Source: Acidimicrobiales bacterium (GTDB taxonomy: Bacteria; Actinomycetota; Acidimicrobiia; Acidimicrobiales; Palsa-688). From it: a stretch of 56,395 nucleotides of DNA. Location of the stretch: assembly GCA_036378675.1 (NCBI GenBank), contig DASUWA010000062.1:1-56395 (forward strand), given 5' to 3'. The position numbers and the translations under genes were made by a program. Below the pieces are notes generated by a model. That model worked only from the letters and a program-made list of their open reading frames with translations. It made no database searches and had not been told where the DNA came from. This document shows, piece after piece, positions 41,288 through 51,254 of this stretch; position 1 is the first letter of the stretch; the number at the start of each line of letters is the position of its first letter.

Positions 41288-42451
41288 GTGCGAGAACACG
41301 TCGATGCCGAGAGGGTCGTCTCCCTTACGAGCGAGCTGGTTTCGGTCGACACTCGAAACCCCCCCGGGAACGAGGCACCCATCGAGGAGACGGTCGTCAA
41401 AGCACTGTCCCACCGGCACCCGACCTGGACGCGGATCGAGCCCGAGCCGGGCCGAGTTTCGCTCATCGCGGAGGTGCCCCATCCTGAAGGGCGTCGCACC
41501 GACCGACCCGTACTGATCGTGAACGGCCATCTCGACGTGGTGCCCGTCAACGCGGCGGCATGGTCGCACGACCCGTTCGATCCTGTTCTGCAAGACGGCA
41601 AGCTCTTCGGTCGCGGTACCGCAGACATGAAGGGCGGGATCGCGGCGGCGATCTGCGCGCTCGACACCTTGGAGAAAGCGGGCGTGTCGCGGGCGTGCGA
41701 AGTGTTGTTCCATTTCGTTGCCGACGAAGAACGGGGCGGAAGGGTCGGCACCCAGGCGTTGCTCGAACAGGGGTTCATACGTGGCGACGCCTGCCTCATC
41801 CCTGAGCCGACCGACCTCCAGATCTGCGTCGCGGAGCGAGGCCTGCTCCAGGCGTACATCAAGGTCGAGGGCCGGCCGGGACATGGGAGCCGCCCACGCG
41901 AGGGCGTCTCTGCGATCGAGAACGCCGCCAAGCTTGTCCTGGCCCTGCACGCGGCGGACTTCGGTGATCCCGAGCACCCGCTGCTCGGACGCCCGACCGC
42001 GAACATCGGCACGATCGCCGGCGGCACCACCTTCAACACCGTCGCAGAGACCTGCACGATCGGAATCGACCGGCGCCTCCTTCCCGGCGCCACCCTTGCG
42101 AGCACGGAAGATGGCATCCGCAAGCTGATCGACGCCGCAGCCGTCGCGGACCTTCGTTACGAGTTCGAGGTCGACATGTTCGGGGAGGCCAGCGAGATGT
42201 CGCCGGACGATCCGTTTGCAACCCTCGTCGGCGAGGCCGTGGCCAAAGCAACCGGCTCGGTTCCGCAAACGATCGGAATGACCTTCACGACCGACGCCCG
42301 GTTCGTCCGCAACCAGGCCGGGACACCTGCTGTCGTGTGCGGACCCGGGTCGGTGTCGCAGGCCCACGGCAACGACGAGTACGTGACGGTCGAGTCTCTC
42401 GTCTCCGCGACCGCGGCGTACGCAGAGCTGTACGCGATGTTCGGCCGTTAG
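41288..42451 (+). CDS. M20-family metallopeptidase/deacylase (ArgE/DapE type)
   Basis: Zinc-dependent amidohydrolase of the M20 family. 387 residues from GTG 41288. Metal and catalytic motifs: N-G-H-L-D-V-V-P, G-R-G-T-A-D-M-K-G-G, A-D-E-E-R-G-G (catalytic Glu pair), and C-terminal H-G-N-D-E-Y. The dimerisation/lid domain includes G-R-P-G-H-G-S-R-P. It could be acetylornithine deacetylase, succinyl-diaminopimelate desuccinylase or a peptidase; the sequence does not decide and no arg or dap gene is near. Confidence 0.85.
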   Translation: MREHVDAERVVSLTSELVSVDTRNPPGNEAPIEETVVKALSHRHPTWTRIEPEPGRVSLIAEVPHPEGRRTDRPVLIVNGHLDVVPVNAAAWSHDPFDPVLQDGKLFGRGTADMKGGIAAAICALDTLEKAGVSRACEVLFHFVADEERGGRVGTQALLEQGFIRGDACLIPEPTDLQICVAERGLLQAYIKVEGRPGHGSRPREGVSAIENAAKLVLALHAADFGDPEHPLLGRPTANIGTIAGGTTFNTVAETCTIGIDRRLLPGATLASTEDGIRKLIDAAAVADLRYEFEVDMFGEASEMSPDDPFATLVGEAVAKATGSVPQTIGMTFTTDARFVRNQAGTPAVVCGPGSVSQAHGNDEYVTVESLVSATAAYAELYAMFGR

Positions 42452-42513
42452 ACCGTCCACCAGCCGACCCCCCGTCGAGCCGCGTCCCGTCCACCCGTCG
42501 TCCCGGTTTGTTT

Positions 42514-42544
42514 GCGATTGTGCACCTATTAGGTGCCAAATCGC
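42514..42544. repeat. Long imperfect palindrome downstream of the M20 gene
   Basis: GCGATTGTGCACCT (42514-42527) pairs with AGGTGCCAAATCGC (42531-42544) around ATT, with only two central mismatches. Its core GCACCTATTAGGTGC is a perfect inverted repeat. The AGGTGCC arm can pair alternatively with GGCACCT at 42552-42558. Could be a terminator for the rightward gene or an operator. The rest of the 170-bp gap shows nothing coding. Confidence 0.55.
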
Positions 42545-42600
42545 GGGAAAAGGCACCTGAAGCGCGCTAACCACTCGGTCAGCGCTGAAATGGCCCCCCG

Positions 42601-42628
42601 CTACCCGCTACCCGCTACCCGCTACCCG
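42601..42628. repeat. 7-bp tandem repeat over the stop codon of the hydrolase gene
   Basis: Four exact copies of CTACCCG. The leftward TAG stop of the hydrolase gene (42622-42624) lies in the fourth copy. Each additional unit would carry another TAG in a shifted frame. Confidence 0.95.
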
Positions 42629-43209
42629 AGGAGGCCGGTCTCGCTCAGCCAGTCGACGACGATCGCGGCCACGGCTTCATCGACCCCTCGCAACCCGTGG
42701 TCCTTCCCGTCGATCCATCGATGGGTCACCGGGCCGGCTATGGCCTTCGTGGCCGTCTCCAACTCACTCGGGGACCCGAACTGGTCACGGGTCCCAGAAA
42801 CGAACAGGCAGGGCACGTTGAGGGACGGGAAATGCTCGTCCCGGACGCGGTCCGGCCTGCCCGGAGGGTGGAGCGGGTAGCTGATCAGGACCAGCCCGAC
42901 GGCGTCCAGGCCGCCCGCCACGGCCATGGAGCACACTCGCCCACCCATCGACCTCCCGCCCAGAACAAGCCTTTGAGCCCGTTCGGCGAGCATCGCGGCC
43001 TCCTCCGCCACGGCCGCCAGAAGGACCGGCGGACGGTCGGGCGCTTTCTTTCCGGCCTTCCTGTAGGGGAAGTCCATCCTGACCACCTCTGCGCCGGCGC
43101 TGGAGACTCGTTCGTCGATGGCCACGAGCGCGGACTGATCCCGACCAGCGCCGGCGCCCGGGGCGAGGAGAAGCCCGAGCCGGGCCTTACGGCGCCTGGC
43201 TGCTGTCAC
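42622..43209 (-). CDS. Small alpha/beta hydrolase (KANL3/Tex30-like, dienelactone-hydrolase superfamily)
   Basis: 195 residues. N-terminal strand L-L-L-A-P-G-A-G-A-G, nucleophile elbow G-G-R-S-M-G-G-R, acid probably in S-G-T-R-D-Q-F-G, and His in D-G-K-D-H-G-L. The GTG start overlaps the stop of the zinc-ribbon gene by 4 bp (GTGA), so the two are coupled. Substrate unknown. The stop codon lies in a 7-bp tandem repeat. Confidence 0.8.
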   Translation of the reverse strand: MTAARRRKARLGLLLAPGAGAGRDQSALVAIDERVSSAGAEVVRMDFPYRKAGKKAPDRPPVLLAAVAEEAAMLAERAQRLVLGGRSMGGRVCSMAVAGGLDAVGLVLISYPLHPPGRPDRVRDEHFPSLNVPCLFVSGTRDQFGSPSELETATKAIAGPVTHRWIDGKDHGLRGVDEAVAAIVVDWLSETGLLG

Positions 43210-44537
43210 ACGATCGAACGGAGGAGGTCGTGCAACGTCGCCGCCTCGGCGGCGATCGCGTCGTCGTCTCCGTCCGACTCGAGCGCGGCGGTGAGCGCGT
43301 GGATGCTCTTGATCACCCGCAGCCAGAACACCTCGTTCATCCCAACGGGGGTCGGGCCGTCGACCTCACCCGCCCAGTCGAGAGCGTCGGCCCGTCTCTG
43401 CGGGTCCTCGGGGTCGGAAGCGAGACGCCCCGCGGCGTTGAAGAGCTCCTCGATGGCGTGGTACCGGACTTCGTCCGAATCGTCGTCCTCGTCCTCGGGC
43501 TCGAGCCCTCCAACGAGCGAGAACAACGCCTCGGCCTCCGCTTCGCGCGACGAATCGAGGACCAGGTCACGGTCTTCCCACTCGTAGACGATGCCGTTGT
43601 CATCGAGGAGGAGACTCAGATGGGCGCGCTGTTCGGGGAGCCATTCGGTGAGCTCGTACACGGTCCCCACCGCAAGGCGTGCGGATCGAGCACCGTCCGC
43701 CACTCCGCCAACGGGGCCTATAGCGCTTGTCTGGATCGGGTTCGGAGCGACCGACGCAGCGTGCTCACCCGGCCCGGACTCAACCGATCCCGGCTCAACT
43801 GGACCGGACTCGATCGGCGCAGGCTCAACCGGCCCAGGCTCGATCGGCGCGGGCCCGGTCGGCGCAGCGGGCTTTTCCGGCAGGGGCACCGACTCGAGAA
43901 GCTTGCTGAGAACACCCGCCTGCAGCCTGATCTCCTCTTCGAGCGCCTCGTCCGCGCCGAGGGCGGTTAGAAGCCTCCGGGTGACCCGTCCGATCGCCGC
44001 CCACGTCTCTGGGTCGACGCCGTAGAAGTCGTCACCGATGAAGACCGCCGCCGATGCTTCGGCCACGTCGGCGTCGGCTTGCATGTCGGTCGGGTCCCCC
44101 CGCAGGCGCTTCGCAGCGTCGGCGAGCAGCGCCACCGAGGCGGCCGTGTCGAAGTCAGGAGTTCCGGACCGCGGCTCCCAGCCGTCCTCGCCGAGCGCCT
44201 CAGCACCTCCATAGTCGTCGTCATCGTCTTCATCGCCGTGCGAGGAAGTGGCCATTAGCTCGGCGACGAGATCGTCAACGCGCTCCTCGTCCTCGGCGGT
44301 AACGACGAGCTCGTCCTCCTCGAACCGGTGAGGGATAGTCAGCGCGTTGAGGTACTCGATGAGCCTTCCACGGTCACGATTACCCCAGGCCCCGAGGCGG
44401 TAGCCGACCTCTTCGTCCTCGTCTCCCGCTTCGAGCTCGGGCAGCTCCGACGCAACCAGTTTCTGGCGGCACGAGTGGCAACGCCCACGGCCGTGGACTT
44501 CGTACCCGCAGTTCGGGCAATACCAGATCCGAGCCAC
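43206..44537 (-). CDS. Zinc-ribbon protein with internally duplicated DUF2007-like + helical module
   Basis: 443 residues, not recognised as a named family. Residues 7-23 form a zinc ribbon (C-P-N-C ... C-H-S-C). Then the protein consists of two copies of one unit. Unit 1: a small alpha/beta domain (45-96; Y-R-L-G-A-W-G, then I-P-H-R-F-E-E-D-E-L-V-V), acidic spacer, helical domain (128-216). Unit 2: alpha/beta domain (292-343; Y-E-L-T-E-W-L-P, then I-V-Y-E-W-E-D-R-D-L-V-L), acidic spacer, helical domain (358-443). A P-x-E-P repeat linker (217-250) joins them. The small domains resemble DUF2007/SPOR-like folds. Highly acidic, no membrane segment, so cytosolic. Coupled to the hydrolase. Confidence 0.7.
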   Translation of the reverse strand: MARIWYCPNCGYEVHGRGRCHSCRQKLVASELPELEAGDEDEEVGYRLGAWGNRDRGRLIEYLNALTIPHRFEEDELVVTAEDEERVDDLVAELMATSSHGDEDDDDDYGGAEALGEDGWEPRSGTPDFDTAASVALLADAAKRLRGDPTDMQADADVAEASAAVFIGDDFYGVDPETWAAIGRVTRRLLTALGADEALEEEIRLQAGVLSKLLESVPLPEKPAAPTGPAPIEPGPVEPAPIESGPVEPGSVESGPGEHAASVAPNPIQTSAIGPVGGVADGARSARLAVGTVYELTEWLPEQRAHLSLLLDDNGIVYEWEDRDLVLDSSREAEAEALFSLVGGLEPEDEDDDSDEVRYHAIEELFNAAGRLASDPEDPQRRADALDWAGEVDGPTPVGMNEVFWLRVIKSIHALTAALESDGDDDAIAAEAATLHDLLRSIV

Positions 44538-44549
44538 GTAGGGATTGTG

Positions 44550-46076
44550 TCAGGCGGCGGGGGTTCGTTTGGGGAGGATCGGGGCGTCCCGCCCGGTCTG
44601 TTCGCGGCCGGTGGGCGCGACAGCAGGTTTGGAGGCCACCGAACTGGCGTTGATCTCGTGGTATTCCTCCTCGACGTTCACGGACCACACGTCGTGGTCG
44701 GCGCCGAGCAGGTTCTCCACGGTCAGCATCGCCGTGTACATCGAGTGGTCCTGGTTGTTGTAGCGGTGCATCCCGTTGCGACCGACCAGGTACACGTTCG
44801 CAGCGTTGGATTGGAGCCAGTCGCGGATGGTTTGGACGTTGTCCTTGTAGTCGACGTCGTAGTACGGGTAGGCCTTGGGCATCCGAACCACGTACCCGCC
44901 TTCGACGTCGCTGGGGTTGACCAGACCGAGGCGACCAAGCTCGGTTTTGCCGCGTTCGATCAGCACCTCGTCGGGAGCGTTCCAGTCCTTGTCGCCTTCT
45001 TCGACGGTGTATTCCAGGCCCAAAACGTTGCGGCCGTCTTTGACCAGATACGGCGACCACGACCCGAAGTTCTGGATCCGCATGGTCTTGACCTGGGTGT
45101 CGTGAATGTAAATCCAGTTGTCGTCCCAAGGCACACTCGCCGCGGGAACCACCAACGCGACAGTGAGAAAGTCCCGGTAATACAACTCCGACGCGGCGCG
45201 GCGCACGCGATCCGGTGCGGGTGGATCCATCGACTCGACAAGCTGAGAGATCGGCATCGAGGAGATCACCGCCGACGCCGGATACTCGGTGCGCGCCCCG
45301 TCGGTCTCGCCGACCACGCCAACCGCCTGACCGTTCCGATGGCGAATCGAACGCACTCTGGTATCCATCAACACCTTCGTCCCTGCCGCCTCCACCAAGT
45401 CCCGGCAGCGCTCCCACATCATCCCCGGACCCAACTTGGGATACTGGAACTCCTCGATCAGCGAGGTGACATCCTTCTGGTTGCGCCTGGGCAACACCGC
45501 GTTCACGATCGCCGTGAGCAACGACAGATTCTTTACTCGCTGCGCAGCCCAATCCGCCGGCATCTCCGACGGCGAATGGCCCCACACCTTCTCGGTGTAG
45601 GTCTTGAAGAAATGCCGGTACAGCCGCCACCCGAAACGAGCCGCCAGCCAGCCCTCGTACATGTGCTGGTCCTTCGGTCGCCGCACCCGTGCCCACACGT
45701 ACGACGCCACACACAAAAACGCCTCCACCAGCCCCAAGTTGCGAAGCGCGTTCGACGCCCTCAACGGGTAGTCGTAAAACTTCCCCTTGTAATAGATCCG
45801 GCTCTTGCGCGGGCGAAGCATGAACTCCTGATCCGGCAAGATCTCATGCCAAAGATCCTCAACCGGGGCCACCTTGGTGAAGAACCGATGGCCGCCGATA
45901 TCGAAACGCCAGCCATCGCGCTCCACCGTCCGGCTGATACCCCCCACAACACTGTCGGCTTCCAGCACCGTGCAACGCCGCCCCGCTTTCGACAACTGAT
46001 ACGCCGCAGTAAGCCCAGCAGGCCCCGCGCCGATCACAACCACCTCGTCTGCGAGGCCCTGCACAGACTCACTCAA
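44550..46076 (-). CDS. FAD-dependent oxidoreductase, UDP-galactopyranose-mutase-like
   Basis: 508 residues from TTG 46076, chosen for GGAGGA 8 nt upstream. N-terminal FAD motif V-V-V-I-G-A-G-P-A-G-L-T-A, then V-V-G-G-I-S-R-T and F-D-I-G-G-H-R-F-F-T, as in UGM/amine-oxidase-superfamily flavoproteins; C-terminal Y-L-V-G-R-N-G-M-H-R-Y-N-N-Q-D-H closes the FAD site. Such genes often neighbour glycolipid or polyprenyl-sugar genes, and here the next gene upstream on the same strand is a GT-C glycosyltransferase. Exact reaction unknown; classical Glf is shorter (about 380-400). Confidence 0.8.
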   Translation of the reverse strand: MSESVQGLADEVVVIGAGPAGLTAAYQLSKAGRRCTVLEADSVVGGISRTVERDGWRFDIGGHRFFTKVAPVEDLWHEILPDQEFMLRPRKSRIYYKGKFYDYPLRASNALRNLGLVEAFLCVASYVWARVRRPKDQHMYEGWLAARFGWRLYRHFFKTYTEKVWGHSPSEMPADWAAQRVKNLSLLTAIVNAVLPRRNQKDVTSLIEEFQYPKLGPGMMWERCRDLVEAAGTKVLMDTRVRSIRHRNGQAVGVVGETDGARTEYPASAVISSMPISQLVESMDPPAPDRVRRAASELYYRDFLTVALVVPAASVPWDDNWIYIHDTQVKTMRIQNFGSWSPYLVKDGRNVLGLEYTVEEGDKDWNAPDEVLIERGKTELGRLGLVNPSDVEGGYVVRMPKAYPYYDVDYKDNVQTIRDWLQSNAANVYLVGRNGMHRYNNQDHSMYTAMLTVENLLGADHDVWSVNVEEEYHEINASSVASKPAVAPTGREQTGRDAPILPKRTPAA

Positions 46077-46100
46077 CCGCGAAATCCTCCAATCACCACA

Positions 46101-46136
46101 ACACTCAGCACGACACTCACCACGACACTCACCGGC
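46101..46136. repeat. 12-bp tandem repeat upstream of the flavoprotein gene
   Basis: Three copies of ACACTCACCACG-type sequence (46101-46112, 46113-46124, 46125-46136) within the 183-bp gap between the glycosyltransferase and flavoprotein genes. They lie about 25 bp before the TTG start, in the 5' untranslated or promoter region. The rest of the gap holds nothing coding. Confidence 0.8.
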
Positions 46137-46259
46137 ACACGCAGGTCACAGGGGGCACCGGCGGAGACCCGCAAGGACCAGGCCTCTCGAAAACGCCTAA
46201 CCGTCAGTATCCCACCCGTACCCCGACGGCTTCCAGCCGCGGCCACCCCACTCACCCCG

Positions 46260-47882
46260 TCATATCGAGTAACGGATCAGGTTCTCGTACTCGTAGTACA
46301 CGCTCCCGTTCTGCCTGACGACGGTCGGTCCGGGCGCGCGGAGAAGGTCGAACCAGCTCTTCAGATATCCACAGTCGCCGCCCAGGCCGGGATAGCCGTC
46401 CCTCCACACCAGCCACAGCGTGTGGTCGGCGCCGAGCCGTGACAGCGCTTCCTGAGCGAACGTCTCCACGTCCGTTCGAGAGATCACTTTGCGGTAGTCC
46501 ACCCAATCGACTCGCTGCGGCCCGAGAGCCCTCGGGAAGGTGATCTGAATCACGCCAGGCACGGTAAGTAGGCGGTCGACCGCCGGTCCGAGTTGGTCGG
46601 GGCAGTAGACCACGACGTCTCCGGTCTGTGCCTGCGCATTGAGCACGGCCGCGACGTGGCTCGCTTGGGTCCGGTGCTGCCTGTTTTCGCCGTACCCGGT
46701 GAGGAGGCCGGCAAGACACAGCACGGCGATGCACCCAACACGGAAGCGGCGCCCCGGGATGACAGCTATCCCGGCCGCGACGACCAACAAAAACAGCGGG
46801 AGGACGACGGCCGTGTACCTCGCCACGAACGCGGCATGGGCCACCGCGCCCAGGATCACCGCGATCGTCAGAGTTCCGAGCGCCATGAGCACCAGCGGGG
46901 CCATGCCGGGCCGCGGGCGGAGCTCGATGACCACCGCCGGTCCCGACTGAACCTCCCTCACGACCCCGTCGGAATCGGTCACCGAAACCCTCGTACCGGG
47001 GACCGCTGTACGGCCGAAGACCCCCACGAGGAACAGGGCGAACGTGGCGAACATCAGGAGCATGCCCCACGACCCGGGTCCCGAGTAGTCGCCAAAGAGC
47101 CCTAGTAGGTCTCCGGGGCTCGCCGCGCTCGTCCACGGAGTTCCGGTGTGCATCGCCTGGTAAGCGAATACCGGCGCCCACGGGAGCCAGGCGAGAGCCC
47201 CGAAGCCGATGGCCCGCAAGGCCAGTCGACCAGCCCCGAAGGGGCTTCGGCGTGCCCTCCAGACCAGCCAAGCCGCCGTCACCAGGACGAGGTACAAGCC
47301 CCAGTAGTGGGTGTACAGGAGCGCCTCGGTCACCATACCGAGCGCGATCAGCCGGCCACGGCTGGGCTGTTCGAGCGCTCTCTGGAGGGCGAGATACCCG
47401 AGTACGGACAGCAGGATCATCATCGAGTACATCCGGGCGGCAGTGGCGTAGTTGATCGCGAACGGCGAGGTGACGCCAAGGAAAAAGGTCACCCAGGCGA
47501 CGGTGCGGCCCCCTAACCGCCGGCCGGCAACCCAGAACAGCGGAAGGCTCGCCACTGAGACGAATCCCGAAAACGCCCGCACCGCGAAATCGCTGGTTCC
47601 GAAAGGCTGCATCCAGAAATGCAGCAGCACGTAGTAAAGCGGAGGCGCGCCGTCGTGGCTGAGCGCTCTGGGGATGTCCGACAGCGGGAGACTGGCGATG
47701 TTGACGCTTATGGTCTCGTCCAGCCACATCGGGCTCGGTGCCCAAAATCGCAGCACCACGCCGGCGAGGACCGCCAGCGACCCGGCGGCGATCAGCCCCC
47801 GGTGCACCCTCGATTCGGTGCCAAAGAGGGTTTCCCGAAACCCGCCGACCAAGGTGGAGGTGGCAACCCCAGTGGCGGTCAC
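46260..47882 (-). CDS. Multi-spanning GT-C glycosyltransferase (GT39/ArnT-like)
   Basis: 540 residues from GTG 47882. About 10 hydrophobic helices in the first 440 residues, then a soluble extracytoplasmic C-terminal domain. The first external loop has W-L-D-E-T-I-S-V-N, the acidic pair typical of polyprenyl-phosphate-sugar-using GT-C enzymes. It should transfer a lipid-linked sugar outside the membrane. TAGCGT 8 nt before GTG suggests a leaderless promoter divergent from glpX. Acceptor unknown. Confidence 0.82.
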   Translation of the reverse strand: MTATGVATSTLVGGFRETLFGTESRVHRGLIAAGSLAVLAGVVLRFWAPSPMWLDETISVNIASLPLSDIPRALSHDGAPPLYYVLLHFWMQPFGTSDFAVRAFSGFVSVASLPLFWVAGRRLGGRTVAWVTFFLGVTSPFAINYATAARMYSMMILLSVLGYLALQRALEQPSRGRLIALGMVTEALLYTHYWGLYLVLVTAAWLVWRARRSPFGAGRLALRAIGFGALAWLPWAPVFAYQAMHTGTPWTSAASPGDLLGLFGDYSGPGSWGMLLMFATFALFLVGVFGRTAVPGTRVSVTDSDGVVREVQSGPAVVIELRPRPGMAPLVLMALGTLTIAVILGAVAHAAFVARYTAVVLPLFLLVVAAGIAVIPGRRFRVGCIAVLCLAGLLTGYGENRQHRTQASHVAAVLNAQAQTGDVVVYCPDQLGPAVDRLLTVPGVIQITFPRALGPQRVDWVDYRKVISRTDVETFAQEALSRLGADHTLWLVWRDGYPGLGGDCGYLKSWFDLLRAPGPTVVRQNGSVYYEYENLIRYSI

Positions 47883-47943
47883 GGACCTACACGCTACTGA
47901 TCCCAGCCTCGCGCCGACATGTCGGGCCGCTACATTCGGTCCC

Positions 47944-48951
47944 GTGGGTGTAAGCGACGACCGCCGGCCGCAGGCACCGGACCGAAACCTCGCCATGGAT
48001 CTCGTGAGGGTGACCGAGGCGGCCGCTATGGCTGCTGCCCGCTGGATGGGCCGGGGGGACAAAGACGGCGCAGACGCGGCCGCAGTAGACGCGATGCGGA
48101 TAGTCCTCGGTGGAGTACCGATGGACGGCGTGGTGGTGATCGGGGAAGGCGAGAAGGACGAAGCGCCGATGCTCTACAACGGGGAGCGAATCGGCGACGG
48201 AACGCCGCCTGAGGCGGACATCGCAGTCGACCCGATCGACGGCACGACCCCCACCGCGCTCGGCCGGGGGGGCGCCCTGTCGGTGATCGCAGTCAGCGAT
48301 CGGGGGACGATGTTCAATCCAGGGCCGTGCGTTTACATGGAGAAGTTGGCCGTCGGGCCGGAGGCCGCCGGAAAGGTGAGTCTGGAGCAGTCGCCGACTG
48401 ACAACATCCGCGCCGTGGCCGAGGCAAAAGGCGAATCGGTTCGCGACGTTACGGCGATCATTCTCGATCGCCCGCGCCACAAGGAGTTGATCGAAGAGGT
48501 CCGTTCGACGGGCGCACGGATCCGCCTGATCACCGATGGCGACGTCGCCGGCGCGATTGCAACCGCGTGGCCCGATTCAGGGGCTGACATCCTGTTCGGC
48601 GTTGGAGGAACTCCGGAAGGCGTGATCGCTGCCGCATCATTGAAATGCATGGGCGGCGAGCTCCAGGGACGGCTCTGGACCCGCGACGACGCCGAGCGAC
48701 AGTCCGCGATCGACGCGGGTTACGACATCGATCGGGTGCTGTACCTCGATGACCTGTGTCGCGGAGACAACTGCTTCTTCGCCGCCACCGGCATAACCGA
48801 TGGCGAGTTGCTGCGTGGAGTCCGGTACGACTCTCGAGGAGCCACAACGGAGTCTCTTGTGATGCGGTCCAAGTCGGGGACGGTTCGCCGGATCGTCGCC
48901 AATCACCGAATCAGGAAGCTCGCCCAGTACGCGTCCGTTGAGTTCGAGTAG
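47944..48951 (+). CDS. glpX: Fructose-1,6-bisphosphatase, class II
   Basis: Gluconeogenic hydrolysis of fructose-1,6-bisphosphate, metal-dependent. 335 residues from GTG 47944, preceded by TACATT at 7 nt. Metal-binding motif [15 protein letters not shown] upstream of it, and the C-terminal M-R-S-K-S-G-T-V-R. This is the main or only FBPase in actinobacteria. Its last 41 bp overlap the convergent 2H-GNAT gene. Confidence 0.95.
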   Translation: MGVSDDRRPQAPDRNLAMDLVRVTEAAAMAAARWMGRGDKDGADAAAVDAMRIVLGGVPMDGVVVIGEGEKDEAPMLYNGERIGDGTPPEADIAVDPIDGTTPTALGRGGALSVIAVSDRGTMFNPGPCVYMEKLAVGPEAAGKVSLEQSPTDNIRAVAEAKGESVRDVTAIILDRPRHKELIEEVRSTGARIRLITDGDVAGAIATAWPDSGADILFGVGGTPEGVIAAASLKCMGGELQGRLWTRDDAERQSAIDAGYDIDRVLYLDDLCRGDNCFFAATGITDGELLRGVRYDSRGATTESLVMRSKSGTVRRIVANHRIRKLAQYASVEFE

Positions 48952-49864
48952 CCGGCCTGATCCAAGCGCTGCGCGATTCGTAGAACCCCGCGGGACCTAT
49001 AGCAGTCACGAACGGATCGTCCCATCCGGCTTCGGCCGCGGCGGACTCGAGTTGGGCCAGGAGATGCCCCCCGGTTCCTTCGCGTCGCCCGTCTGGCACC
49101 ACGAACACCGCCGCATGAGCACCCGCGGGGCTTCGCCACAACGCGCCAGTCCCGAGCATCTCGTTGCCGCGATGAGCGGTCAAGACGATCGGCTGGGGCA
49201 CCGATGAATCAAGCGCCTCTGCGATCTGAGTCCAGGAGCTCTTCGCTTCCTCGTCCGCCTCGATCGCTTGGAGTGCTAACGGGTCTGGTACCCGCCCCTG
49301 CGTGATGCGAACGGCAAGCCCGCCAGTTCCGACAACAGCCGGGGGACCCAAGCGTGCGTCGGCGAGCGCCTTCCAAACCCTGCCGCGTGTTTCTTCGAGG
49401 ATCACCACCCGATCGAAGTCCGCTACCGCGGCGTAGCGGTCAAGACTCTGAACCGCTGACGCGATCCGGTTTTCCTCGATGCCATCGGCCAGCGTGACAT
49501 GAGGCACCCACGGCCACGAGAGCGGCCTTTCCAGCGGCGAGCGGAACACAGCGTCACGCAGCTGACGCAAGCGCTCAATTTCACCGCCTACTTCAAGGAA
49601 CAGGACCGGGTTGTCCGGAAGGAATGTGGCAGGAGGTCCGAGGGTGATCCGCAGCAGGCCGGCCTGGACCGCGGCAGCCGAGCGAAGGACCTCGAGCCCG
49701 GCGGCCAGGTCGGCCGATCGCACGTTCACGGGAGGGATCAGGGTCAGATGCGGAGACACTCGCTGGAGCCAGGGGTCGCCAAGCGCCCTTCGCAGGCCCT
49801 GCACCTCGTCTCTGACCGGCGGGTCCAGGACGAGCGCTACTCCGAGGCGCCGGCGGGAGGGCAT
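48911..49864 (-). CDS. 2H phosphoesterase (2'-5' RNA ligase-like) fused to GNAT acetyltransferase
   Basis: 317 residues. Residues about 1-175 form a LigT/CPDase-type 2H domain, with both H-x-T motifs visible: P-H-L-T-L (His39) and P-H-V-T-L (His122). Residues about 180-305 form a GNAT domain, with [14 protein letters not shown] as acetyl-CoA pyrophosphate loop and G-F-Y-E-S after it. 2H enzymes open cyclic phosphodiesters or cyclic nucleotides; GNATs acetylate amines. The fusion suggests two steps on one nucleotide-type substrate or self-control, but this is speculation. The 3' end overlaps glpX tail-to-tail by 41 bp. Confidence 0.8.
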   Translation of the reverse strand: MPSRRRLGVALVLDPPVRDEVQGLRRALGDPWLQRVSPHLTLIPPVNVRSADLAAGLEVLRSAAAVQAGLLRITLGPPATFLPDNPVLFLEVGGEIERLRQLRDAVFRSPLERPLSWPWVPHVTLADGIEENRIASAVQSLDRYAAVADFDRVVILEETRGRVWKALADARLGPPAVVGTGGLAVRITQGRVPDPLALQAIEADEEAKSSWTQIAEALDSSVPQPIVLTAHRGNEMLGTGALWRSPAGAHAAVFVVPDGRREGTGGHLLAQLESAAAEAGWDDPFVTAIGPAGFYESRSAWIRPATRTQRTRTGRAS

Positions 49865-49922
49865 ACCGCAGAGGTTCGCGCAGCCACCGCCTTACCTGCC
49901 CGCCCGCGGGGCGACGCTGTCT

Positions 49923-49928
49923 TAGACT
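49923..49928 (+). promoter_or_regulatory. -10 element of glyA
   Basis: TAGACT is 6 nt before the GTG at 49935, giving a predicted leaderless glyA mRNA. No Shine-Dalgarno sequence precedes the GTG. Confidence 0.5.
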
Positions 49929-49934
49929 CGTCGT

Positions 49935-51164
<1,230 letters not shown>

Positions 51165-51254
51165 ATAAGCGTTCTGTAGCGCGTCACCCCTAGCCACCAG
51201 GAGTTTTACATCACCGGCTACCGGGACTACCTCATTGTCGGCGCTGTCGCGGCG

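Noticed and set aside
42562-42586. tRNA-like segment (complement reads ACCGAGTGGTTAGCGCG)
   Set aside because: It resembles a D-arm, but the D-stem does not pair and there is no anticodon arm, T-arm or acceptor stem.
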